From NCBI GenBank assembly GCA_964468725.1, contig CAYXVU010000163.1, positions 1 to 13,899 on the forward strand: a stretch of 13,899 nt of DNA, given 5' to 3'. Every line of letters starts with the position of its first letter. Position 1 is the stretch's first letter. Made by a program: the position numbers and the translations under genes. The notes under the pieces are model-generated. The model was not told the DNA's origin, searched no databases, and worked only from the letters and a program-made list of their open reading frames with translations. Positions 6,713-13,437 of the stretch are shown in pieces. The stretch comes from CAYXVU01 sp964468725 (GTDB lineage: Bacteria; Acidobacteriota; Blastocatellia; UBA7656).

Positions 6713-9559
6713 ATGCCATTTCGACTCTGCCATCGAATGAGGTTGTTGGGGCTGCTGGCGGCGCTGTTGGGGTTTGCCGCGCCGACACAGGCTAATGATT
6801 TCTCCGATTTTCTCGGACGGCGCATTACGCGCGTTGCGGTGGTGATCGAAGGCGTCGCCAGTAATGTGACTTCGAATCTCGATAATTATCTTGACGTGGC
6901 GGCGGGGCAGGAATTCTCCGCTGTGCGAATTCGAGACTCGCTGGCGCGGCTCTATCGGTCGGGGTTTATCTCCAACGCGCGCGTCGAAGCGACTGCCGTC
7001 GAACGCAATGGCGTCGTCTTAACCTTTGTCGTCAAAGTGCAGCCCCGCGTCGAAAGCGTGGGCTTCGACGGCATCAGCGATCAGCAAGCACAAGAGCTGC
7101 GGTCGCGACTTACGGGACTCGACACCGGCGAAAAGTTGACTGCCGCCGTTATCAATCGCGGACTTGCGGACATTCACGCCTACTACTCATCGCGCGGGTA
7201 TTATCAAGCGAAGGTCACATCGGATGTACGCCTCGACCCGACCGCATCGCGCGCCACCGTAACCTACACAATTGCGGAAGGTGAGCAGGCGCGTTTGGAA
7301 CGCAAAGCTTTTACGATCATCGGTGCATCGGTTGATTTGACCAAGGTCACTACCTTTCTTGAAGAAGGCAAGCCGTTTAGCGAAATTGACATCCAGCGCG
7401 AATTGGAAGCGTATAAAAAAGCCTACCTCGAACAGGATTATCTCGCCGTGCGAATCTCCTCTGCGGTCGCGCCCGATCTAACGAAGAACGCGGCGCGGCT
7501 GACGATCAATATCGAATCGGGGCCGAAGATCGAAGTCGTCGTCAACGGCTTGCCCGACGCCGAGAAAAAGAAACGCGAATTGCTCCCCTTTTACACGCGC
7601 GGCAACCTCGATGAGTTTTCGCTCGAAGACGGTCGCCGCCGGTTGCTGGAATATGTGCAGTTGCGCGGCTACTTCTTCGCAGAGATTACCAAACCCTCGC
7701 TGCCCGATACGACCGAGCAAGCCGCGCGGCTCGAATATCTCATCGAACCCGGCGTGCGCTATCGGCTCACAGACATTGACATAAAAGGGTTGGAAGCGCT
7801 CTCCGATTTCACTATCTCCGAGCAGTTCCTCTCGGAAAAGGCGTCCTTCATCCCCTTCTTCGGTTTGGGTCACGGCAAAACCAGCAATGAACTGCTGCGG
7901 CACGATGCTAACCTGATTGAGCGCGCGTTGCGCGATTTGGGCTACCGTCGCGCGAAGGTGGATGTGCTGCGCGGCGTGTCCGTGAGCGGTGAAAGCCTGC
8001 TCATCACCTTCCGGGTCAAGCAGGGCGCTCGTACTCATGTGGATGAGATCGCGCTGCGCGGCAATACCGTACTCACCGCCGATGAGTTACTCAATGAGGT
8101 GCAATTAGAGGCGGATGCACCGCTGGTTGCCAGCGATGTACGCGATAGCGCGGATCGCATCCTATCGGCTTATGAAGCGCGCGGGTACGCTAATGCCGAA
8201 GTGGTTCCCGAACTGGTTGACCTCGGCAATTACAGCGGCAAAGAGCATGCTCGGCTCATCTACGTCGTCAATGAAGGCAACCGGGTTCGCATTCAAAACG
8301 TCAGCGTGCGCGGCGACACCTTAACCAGCCAATCCCGTTTGTTAAAGGGGTTCGCGCTCTTCAAACCCGGCGACTGGTTGCGCGCCGAAAAGATTCAAGA
8401 GACTGAACGCGCGCTCTATGAAACCGACGCCTTCAGTTCGGTCAACATCACATCGAGGCCTGTGAATGTGACTGCCGACGGCACTGAAGAGCATGACGTA
8501 TCGCTGAATCTGGTCGAAGCGAAGCCCTACATTTTGACCTATGGCTTCGGCTATCAAAAGAGCAATGAGAACCTCAAGGTTCCGGGATTGCGATTTCTCA
8601 AAGGCGCGCGCGGGTTGGTGCAACTGACGAATGCCAACCTGTTCGGCAAACTCTACAGCGGCAGCGCGCAAGTGCGGGTCAGCGAAAACGAATTATTTGG
8701 ACAGATCTCCTTTCAAGACCCGCGCCCGTTCGGCAAACAACTGCCGGTACTGATTTCGCTTTTCGGTCGGCGACTCGGTGACCGCACCTTCAACACAGAT
8801 CGCTACACGGCGCTCATCCAAGTCGAAAAGCGGCTCTCGCCTGCCAGCATTCTCTATTTCATCTACAACTTTGAGCGCGTCAGCATCTTCAATCCGCAAA
8901 TCGCTCCCGATGTGATTGAAGAAGAGTTGCCGCGCAATCAACGTTCGATTCGACTCGGACGCATCGGCCCCAGTTATGTGCGCGACACACGTGACCGCGC
9001 CTCCGAGCCAACACGCGGCGCGTTGACGCTGGGCAGCTTTTCGGTGGCAACCAAAGCGCTCGGCGGCAACAGTCAATTTGCCAAGTTCTTAGCCGAGCAT
9101 AATCGCTACTACTCGATCAAGCGGTTCCGTGACACGGTCTATTCGGTGTCGGGCAGATTGGGATTGGCTGCGCCCTATGGCGGCAGTTCAACGATTCCGA
9201 TTTCGGAGCGGTTTTTCGGCGGCGGGGCGCGCGATCTGCGCGGCTTTGACTTTGAGTTAGCCGGGCCGCGCGATAACGATGGCAACCCGCTCGGCGGCAA
9301 TGCCTTGCTGGTCATCAACAATGAACTGCGGTTTCCGATCTATCGCAATCTCGGCGGCGCAGTCTTCTCCGACACCGGCAACGTCTTTCGCAGAGTGCGC
9401 GACTTTCGCGTGCAAGAGTTGACGCAAACCGTCGGCTTCGGTCTACGCCTGCAAACTCCTGTTGGCCCGGTGCGCGTAGATATCGGGTCGCTGATTTGGA
9501 ACAAGCCGGACGACTTGAAGAGCTATCAAATTCACTTCTCCTTCGGCTCGGTGTTCTAA
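6713..9559 (+). CDS. bamA: BamA/Omp85-family outer membrane assembly protein with about seven POTRA domains
   Basis: Omp85 proteins insert beta-barrels into the outer membrane; periplasmic POTRA domains receive substrates and a C-terminal 16-strand barrel catalyses insertion. From ATG 6713 the protein has 948 residues. I preferred it to TTG 6692 because GAGAGGG lies upstream and a signal peptide follows (hydrophobic LLGLLAALLGFAA, cleavage after TQA at about 27); ATG 6737 is also possible. I count seven POTRA-like units, each beta-alpha-alpha-beta-beta with a G-Y/F element and closing E-G: about 37-111, 112-193, 194-271, 272-348, 349-440, 441-523 and 524-605. The barrel occupies 606-948. It shows LRGF (842-845, the VRGF/Y equivalent in loop 6), GGNALLVINNELRFPI (861-876) and a C-terminal strand ending in Phe, the usual beta-signal. 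The high POTRA number fits BamA better than TamA (three). The gene lies directly after tamB and before a SurA-like gene. Whether it is the cell's main BamA or a TamB-dedicated partner cannot be decided here. Confidence 0.88.
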   Translation: MPFRLCHRMRLLGLLAALLGFAAPTQANDFSDFLGRRITRVAVVIEGVASNVTSNLDNYLDVAAGQEFSAVRIRDSLARLYRSGFISNARVEATAVERNGVVLTFVVKVQPRVESVGFDGISDQQAQELRSRLTGLDTGEKLTAAVINRGLADIHAYYSSRGYYQAKVTSDVRLDPTASRATVTYTIAEGEQARLERKAFTIIGASVDLTKVTTFLEEGKPFSEIDIQRELEAYKKAYLEQDYLAVRISSAVAPDLTKNAARLTINIESGPKIEVVVNGLPDAEKKKRELLPFYTRGNLDEFSLEDGRRRLLEYVQLRGYFFAEITKPSLPDTTEQAARLEYLIEPGVRYRLTDIDIKGLEALSDFTISEQFLSEKASFIPFFGLGHGKTSNELLRHDANLIERALRDLGYRRAKVDVLRGVSVSGESLLITFRVKQGARTHVDEIALRGNTVLTADELLNEVQLEADAPLVASDVRDSADRILSAYEARGYANAEVVPELVDLGNYSGKEHARLIYVVNEGNRVRIQNVSVRGDTLTSQSRLLKGFALFKPGDWLRAEKIQETERALYETDAFSSVNITSRPVNVTADGTEEHDVSLNLVEAKPYILTYGFGYQKSNENLKVPGLRFLKGARGLVQLTNANLFGKLYSGSAQVRVSENELFGQISFQDPRPFGKQLPVLISLFGRRLGDRTFNTDRYTALIQVEKRLSPASILYFIYNFERVSIFNPQIAPDVIEEELPRNQRSIRLGRIGPSYVRDTRDRASEPTRGALTLGSFSVATKALGGNSQFAKFLAEHNRYYSIKRFRDTVYSVSGRLGLAAPYGGSSTIPISERFFGGGARDLRGFDFELAGPRDNDGNPLGGNALLVINNELRFPIYRNLGGAVFSDTGNVFRRVRDFRVQELTQTVGFGLRLQTPVGPVRVDIGSLIWNKPDDLKSYQIHFSFGSVF

Positions 9560-9564
9560 ACCGA

Positions 9565-9793
9565 CGATGAGTGACAAGTGAGAAACAAGAACGAAGAAAC
9601 CTCAATGGCTGATGGTAGCAGAATGCTAAACGCAGAAAACCGACGCAGAAAGATTGGCGCACCCTGCATCCATTCCGATGACTCGTCACCGATCACTCGT
9701 CACGCATCACTTGCGAGTTGTCACTCATCGCTGCCGCGTGCCGGTTTGTCATTTATCACCCGTCATTCGTCACTCGTCTCTCGTCACTTGTCG
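9565..9793. repeat. Inverted heptamer repeat element between bamA and the surA-like gene
   Basis: A short tract at 9565-9585 reads CGATGAG, TGACAAG, TGAGAAA. A long tract at 9675-9793 consists of 17 consecutive heptamers in one phase with consensus CTCGTCA; two units at 9731-9744 are poor matches. The two tracts have opposite orientation. CGATGAGTGACAA (9565-9577) has a perfect 13-base reverse complement TTGTCACTCATCG at 9718-9730, and GACAAGTGA (9573-9581) matches TCACTTGTC at 9784-9792. Between them lie about 90 bases of non-repeat sequence. The long tract ends one base before the TTG/ATG pair at 9794/9797. It is either leader sequence or, at least from 9746 on, coding for the signal peptide n-region. 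The layout resembles the heptameric STRR repeats known in cyanobacterial genomes, but I have no evidence of relationship. Confidence 0.7.
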
Positions 9794-10426
9794 TTGATGC
9801 TTTGCACCTTGTTATGGGTCGGCATCGCACAAGCTCAGGTGCAAAACGTTGTGGATCAGATTCTCGTTATCGTCAATGACGGCATCATCACAAAATCGGA
9901 TGTATTGTGGGATATGTCGATGGATAACCAATCGCCGAGTCCGACCGGGCCGGTCAGCAAAGATGTCATGCTGTTGAAGTTGGAAGTTCTGGTTGACCGG
10001 AAATTGCTGGCGCAAGAAGCGGCGCGCATTCCGTCTGCGGAAATCACCCGCGCCGAATTGGAGAAGAAGCTCAACGAAATCATCGGCGGCTTTGCTTCGG
10101 AAGCCGACTTTCGCAAGCGCGTCGAATCGGTCGGGCTGACCCCTGCGAAACTCGACGAGTTAATCAAAGAGCGCATCCTCGTCGAACGCTTCGTTGATTT
10201 TCGCTTCAAGTCGTTCGTCTTCATCCCGGAAGACGAAATCAAACGCTATTATGACAGCGAACTCGTCCCCGAAATTCGCGCGCGCGGTCAAGTGCCGCCC
10301 CCGCTCGATCAGGTGCGTGAAGAATTGAGCGAATTATTGAAGGCGCAAAAGATTGAGCAGGAGCTTGACCGCTGGATACGCGAAGCCCGTCAACGCGCCG
10401 ACATCATTCAACTCGCCGAACCTTGA
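9746..10426 (+). CDS. SurA N-domain periplasmic protein without PPIase domain
   Basis: SurA-type chaperones bind unfolded outer-membrane proteins in the periplasm and hand them to BamA. After the signal peptide the protein shows VVDQILVIVNDGIITKSDV, the classical start of the SurA N-terminal domain. Helical segments follow (LKLEVLVDRKLLAQEAARI, ITRAELEKKLNEII, FRKRVESVGLTPAKLDELIKERILVERFVDFRF) and a charged C-terminal helix. No parvulin rotamase domain follows, so the protein (226 residues from the chosen start) is about half the size of E. coli SurA. The start is uncertain. The frame is open from GTG 9578, with ATGs at 9605, 9623 and 9797. ATG 9797 leaves only 13 residues before the AQA cleavage site, too short and uncharged. 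TTG 9746 gives a good signal peptide (Arg/His n-region, LSLMLCTLLWVGIA core, cleavage after residue 30) but has no Shine-Dalgarno and begins inside the heptamer tract. It follows the BamA-like gene, which supports the chaperone role. Confidence 0.8.
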   Translation: MSFITRHSSLVSRHLSLMLCTLLWVGIAQAQVQNVVDQILVIVNDGIITKSDVLWDMSMDNQSPSPTGPVSKDVMLLKLEVLVDRKLLAQEAARIPSAEITRAELEKKLNEIIGGFASEADFRKRVESVGLTPAKLDELIKERILVERFVDFRFKSFVFIPEDEIKRYYDSELVPEIRARGQVPPPLDQVREELSELLKAQKIEQELDRWIREARQRADIIQLAEP

Positions 10427-10523
10427 TGCGGCAGTTGTGGGGCAGGCTGTTCGCCATATTTCCCCTTGTCGAGTTGTTCAGCCTCTTCCCCATCGTTCAA
10501 CTATCGCAAGGTGACAAGACATC
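10427..10523. other. surA-like to lysC spacer with an imperfect hairpin
   Basis: The 97-base spacer can form a stem of GGGG (10439-10442) and AGGCTG (10444-10449) with CAGCCT (10479-10484) and CCCC (10488-10491), with a small internal bulge and a 29-base loop. No U-run follows, so it is a weak candidate for a transcription terminator or leader structure. It is too short and lacks the conserved elements for a lysine riboswitch. Confidence 0.3.
10508..10513 (+). promoter_or_regulatory. Shine-Dalgarno for lysC
   Basis: AAGGTG lies ten bases before ATG 10524. It favours that start over the second in-frame ATG at 10533. Confidence 0.6.
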
Positions 10524-11607
10524 ATGATCGTAATGAAATTTGGCGGTACGTCGGTCGAAGACGCTGCCTCTGTCGAACGGGTTGCCGATATTATTCATGC
10601 ACGCCTTGCGCTCCGCCCAGTCATCGTCGTCTCGGCAATGGGCAANNNNNNNNNNNNNNNNNNNNNNNNNNNNNNNNNNNNNNNNNNNNNNNNNNNNNNN
10701 NNNNNNNNNNNNNNNNNNNNNNNNNNNNNNNNNNNNNNNNNNNNNCGCCGGACAGGTTCCGGTCTTGCAAGGCTTCATCGGCTCAACGCGCGAAGGGGCG
10801 ACGACGACGCTCGGCTTCGAAGGGTCGGACTACACCGCGACCATCATCGGCGCAGCAATGGAAGCTGCCGACATCCAAATCTGGAAAGATGTCTCGGGGC
10901 TCATGACTACAGACCCAAACCTCTCTGCGAGCGCTCGCACTGTCCGCCTATGCTCGTATGCCGAAGCCGCCGACCTCACCTTCTTTGGCGCGAAGGTTTT
11001 GCACCCGAAAGCCATTCATCCGGCGGCGCAAAAGAATATCCCGGTTCACATCTATAACTCGAAACGGCCCGAAGCCGTTGGCACAGAGATCATCGCTCAA
11101 ACGCCCGCGTGCGCCAATCTCATCAAGTCCATTGCTTATACGCGCCCGGTCACACTGTTGCACATCAAGTACGACGTGACGGCTGAAGGTGTGCGCGCTT
11201 CTTCGATGAACGATTTTCTACGTTCGGTGTTACAGGCGGTTAATCAACAGCGCCTCGTCCCTCTGCTGATGGCGGTCTCCTCATCCAGCGTGATGCTGGC
11301 ATTCGATAGCCGTGCTGTGAGCGAAACCGGGCAGCGCGACCTCCGCGAAGAGTTGGCGAAATTTTCAACCGTCACCATTGAAACGGAGCGCGCTATCGTT
11401 TCTTTAGTCGGCGAAGAGCTTCGCAGCGATTCAACGTTCGCAGGACGCGCTTGCCAAGCTCTCGCCGCAACCAAGCTCGGAGCCATCCTGCACGGCTCTT
11501 CCCCCATCACCCTGAATCTTGTGGTCGGCGAATCGGAAATTGAAACCGTGATTGCCCGATTACACGCAGGCTTTTTTGCTGATCTCGACCCGCACTTCTT
11601 CGTTTGA
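10524..11607 (+). CDS. lysC: Aspartate kinase (interrupted by an assembly gap)
   Basis: Aspartate kinase phosphorylates L-aspartate, the first step towards lysine, diaminopimelate, threonine and methionine. The first 40 residues (MIVMKFGGTSVEDAASVERV...VSAMG) contain the catalytic KFGGTSV motif. A run of 100 N (10646-10745) follows, after which 286 residues continue: GFIGSTREGATTTLGFEGSDYTA, the IWKDVSGLMTTDP segment, EAADLTFFGAKVLHPKAIHPA, then two ACT domains (about the last 150 residues) that usually bind lysine for feedback control. The pieces are in different frames across the 100 N, and the split codon requires a true gap divisible by three. By comparison with E. coli LysC about 140 residues are missing. 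In the GRGGSDYTA motif the Arg that contacts aspartate (Arg198 in E. coli LysC) is Phe. No homoserine dehydrogenase domain follows, so it is monofunctional. dapB and dapA lie downstream, consistent with a diaminopimelate role. Confidence 0.9.
10646..10745. other. Assembly gap of 100 N inside lysC
   Basis: Exactly 100 N, a nominal length for a gap of unknown size. The coding frame before the gap ends with two bases of a codon and the frame after it begins with one base. The real missing length should therefore be a multiple of three, which 100 is not. Homology suggests roughly 400-450 missing bases of the kinase domain. Confidence 0.95.
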
Positions 11608-11862
11608 AGCGCGCAGGAGCGAGTCGAAAACCTGCCAGGCAAGAGCCTGACGCCGCAAAAGCATCGCCTGCCACGCTCTTACGCCTTTGCTCAATGTCAG
11701 GCTCACGGCATTCTCTGCTCCTCAATCCGATTCCGCTCGCGCCTCCGGTTAGAATCAATCTCCTGCTGCCTCGTTGGATTTATTTCACGCGCTTTCGTAT
11801 CATTGCTGCGGACGCAACGCGCACAGCAATACGATTGCTCATTCCAGACCCGAAGGTGAGAT
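11608..11862. other. lysC-downstream spacer with no recognised gene
   Basis: About 255 bases follow the lysC stop. An open frame overlapping the lysC stop (11604-11885) is Arg/Ser/Pro/Leu rich with no domain and looks like chance. I see no RNA gene, riboswitch or strong hairpin here. Confidence 0.4.
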
Positions 11863-12009
11863 ATGAAGCAGCCCATTCATTTTGACGAGAAGCGGAAGCC
11901 CAATAGTCTTTTCGGTTCGGCTTCCCTCCCCTATGGCTCGATATTTTTATTGGGTGGCTTGTCGAACTCGTTGATTGAAAGAATGCATCGAACCAACCTA
12001 TGCAAATAA
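11863..12009 (+). CDS. Possible small protein, 48 residues, overlapping the next gene
   Basis: ATG 11863 is preceded by AAGGTGAG (11853-11860), one of the better Shine-Dalgarno matches in the window, although its core is only about four bases from the ATG. The frame runs 48 codons to TAA 12007-12009 and overlaps the start of the following secreted-protein gene (ATG 12000) by ten bases, an arrangement that permits translational coupling. The product starts MKQPIHFDEKRKPNSLFGS and has one short hydrophobic stretch (SIFLLGGL). I recognise no family. An inverted repeat (11894-11925) lies inside it. It could be a real small ORF, a leader peptide, or chance. Confidence 0.28.
   Translation: MKQPIHFDEKRKPNSLFGSASLPYGSIFLLGGLSNSLIERMHRTNLCK
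11894..11925 (+). terminator. Possible hairpin terminator after lysC
   Basis: GGAAGCC (11894-11900) and GGCTTCC (11919-11925) are perfect inverted arms around an 18-base loop, extendable by two A-T pairs past a mismatch. The nearest T-rich run (ATATTTTTAT) begins about 16 bases after the stem, too far for a classical intrinsic terminator. It may be a weak terminator of the lysC transcript, or simply part of the small ORF that spans it. Confidence 0.3.
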
Positions 12010-12560
12010 AAGCACTCATCTTCGTCACCGTCTTCACATTGTTAATCTCTCCGCTTGGCGCGCAATCACGGCGCTCGCAAGCCTCGAAACCGGCGGCGAC
12101 TCCGCCTCCGGCCAGCGTAACAAAAGCCTTAAAGAATTCATGGCGTGGGCTTGCGCCCCTCACCTCTTCAGCAGCCGATGTTGTGCGAGTGTTAGAGTTG
12201 GATACCGAACCATCCGAAGGCATGGCAGATGGTCCCTTTCGTGTCGAAGGCGGCGAAGTCACCTTCTCCTACATCACACCCAGTTTGGCGAAACTCTATC
12301 GCGCGCCCAAATCGCTGATCGGCAAAATCTTCACCATCTACTTCAAACCGGACGAGGCGATCTTCAAAACCGACTTGAATCTAACCCGTGAATTCAAGTC
12401 GTGCTCGGAAGATTTAGACAGAACCTCGTATTACCTGGTCAACGACGTGGGCGTAGTCTACCAACTGCAACGTCGCACCGACCAGGTTGAGATGGTTATC
12501 TATCAACCATCACGCGCACAGATCAAGTTGCTGGCGGTCAATACAACCTGCGTCTTTTAA
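12000..12560 (+). CDS. Secreted protein of unknown function, 186 residues
   Basis: The product starts MQIKALIFVTVFTLLISPLGAQS, a clear signal peptide with cleavage near residue 21. A Ser/Ala/Pro-rich linker follows (about 22-45). The mature part is a compact domain beginning NSWRGLAPLTSSAADVVRVLEL and continuing through VEGGEVTFSYIT, a KIFTIYFKP strand, DLNLTREFKS, YYLVNDVGVVYQL and a C-terminal IKLLAVNTTCVF. From memory, the W-G-PL-S---DV--LL start followed by a strand-rich body resembles small exported hypothetical proteins common in Acidobacteria. I cannot verify this and know no function for them. Two cysteines (in FKSCSED and near the C-terminus) could form a disulfide after export. There is no good Shine-Dalgarno; the start overlaps a possible small ORF. 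It sits between lysC and dapB with no obvious link to lysine synthesis. Confidence 0.75.
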   Translation: MQIKALIFVTVFTLLISPLGAQSRRSQASKPAATPPPASVTKALKNSWRGLAPLTSSAADVVRVLELDTEPSEGMADGPFRVEGGEVTFSYITPSLAKLYRAPKSLIGKIFTIYFKPDEAIFKTDLNLTREFKSCSEDLDRTSYYLVNDVGVVYQLQRRTDQVEMVIYQPSRAQIKLLAVNTTCVF

Positions 12561-12567
12561 CAAAGCT

Positions 12568-12638
12568 CGTTGTCAATCTTTAGCCGTCTGTTATCGTTTC
12601 TTACGCAACGGATGACGGACAACGGACGACGGATAAAT
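12568..12638. repeat. Heptamer repeat element before dapB
   Basis: Directly before the dapB ATG lie five heptamers in one phase: CGCAACG, GATGACG, GACAACG, GACGACG, GATAAAT (12604-12638). Upstream, CGTTGTC (12568-12574) is the perfect reverse complement of GACAACG (12618-12624), and CCGTC (12584-12588) matches GACGG (12614-12618). The arrangement therefore again pairs oppositely oriented tracts. No separate Shine-Dalgarno stands between the tract and the ATG; the GGA of the last units may serve. Confidence 0.5.
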
Positions 12639-13319
12639 ATGAAACTCGCTCTTATCGGTTACGGCAAGATGGGTCGCATGGTCGAAGAGGCAGCGGCACG
12701 CCAAAGCATCGAAGTCGCTTGCGTTCTCAATCGTGTGGGCGTGGTGCGCGGCCAACTTGCGGATTGCAACGTTGCCATCGAGTTCTCTGAACCCTCAGCC
12801 GTGCTCGATAACCTCAAACAGGCTGCGGATGCTCGCCTTGCCGTCGTCATTGGCACAACCGGTTGGTACGACAAACTTGAAGAAGCGCGGCGCATCGTCG
12901 AAGCCAGCGCGCTCGGCTGCATTTATGGATCGAACTTCAGCATCGGCGTCAATTTGATGTTCAAACTTGTGCGCCTCGCAGCGCAGATAATCGCGCGCCA
13001 CGAATCCTATGACCCGTTCATTCAGGAAGCCCACCATCGCTTCAAAAAAGATGCGCCTTCCGGCACAGCGATCTCCTTAGCTCGCATCATCGAAGACCCC
13101 TACAACCGTTCGATCTCTATTGCCAGCACGCGAGCTGGCCATATTCCCGGCACGCACGTTGTCGGATTTGACAGCGACGCCGACACACTCTCTATCACAC
13201 ACACAGCACGCAGTCGCGCAGGCTTTGCCGAGGGCGCACTTGTCGCCGCCAGATGGATTGCCGGGCGGCAAGGCTTTTATGAATTCTCTGACATCATCAC
13301 GGATGATTTTGAATTTTAG
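12639..13319 (+). CDS. dapB: 4-hydroxy-tetrahydrodipicolinate reductase, short form
   Basis: DapB reduces the product of DapA with NAD(P)H to tetrahydrodipicolinate, on the path to meso-diaminopimelate and lysine. From ATG 12639 the protein has 226 residues, shorter than E. coli DapB (273). An upstream TTG at 12570 keeps the frame open, but the added residues come from the heptamer tract. Seen are a nucleotide-binding loop GYGKMG (7-12, shorter than the usual GA-GRMG form), IEFSEPSA, IGTTGW (71-76), SNFSIGVNL, and the catalytic EAHHRFKKDAPSGTA block with His132/His133 and Lys136. An RAGHIPGTH-V-F segment and a C-terminal AARWIAGRQGFYEFSDII follow, the usual domain-closing region. dapA starts 131 bases downstream and lysC lies upstream, so this is a DAP pathway cluster. 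Confidence 0.93.
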   Translation: MKLALIGYGKMGRMVEEAAARQSIEVACVLNRVGVVRGQLADCNVAIEFSEPSAVLDNLKQAADARLAVVIGTTGWYDKLEEARRIVEASALGCIYGSNFSIGVNLMFKLVRLAAQIIARHESYDPFIQEAHHRFKKDAPSGTAISLARIIEDPYNRSISIASTRAGHIPGTHVVGFDSDADTLSITHTARSRAGFAEGALVAARWIAGRQGFYEFSDIITDDFEF

Positions 13320-13339
13320 ATTTCAGGTTTTGATTTGGG
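13305..13339. repeat. AT-rich degenerate heptamers at the dapB 3' end
   Basis: GATTTTG, AATTTTA, GATTTCA, GGTTTTG, ATTTGGG run in one phase across the dapB stop codon. The match between units is loose and the composition is T-rich, so this may be chance. I list it because the period equals that of the other tracts. Confidence 0.25.
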
Positions 13340-13437
13340 AGATGCGGATACCGTTCGGCTTCTTCTCGTAACCGCCGCAGCAGACAAAACACGGTCAGCG
13401 TGAACAGCGCAACGCAGGAATAATCAATTATCGAGAG

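Noticed and set aside
7478..8038. 186-codon minus-strand frame opposite the BamA-like gene
   Set aside because: It has no domain, no upstream signals, and lies opposite POTRA-coding sequence.
9675..9793. CRISPR-like array
   Set aside because: The period is 7 bases with no spacers, so it is a simple degenerate tandem repeat.
10427..10523. Possible lysine riboswitch before lysC
   Set aside because: The spacer is only 97 bases and lacks the conserved core; only a weak hairpin is seen.
10466..11057. Alternative frames running through the N run
   Set aside because: They are open only because the N run carries no stops. The real lysC frames on both sides have aspartate kinase motifs.
11604..11885. 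93-codon frame starting at TTG inside the lysC stop region
   Set aside because: It has a non-ATG start, no Shine-Dalgarno, Arg/Ser/Leu-rich composition and no domain; probably chance.
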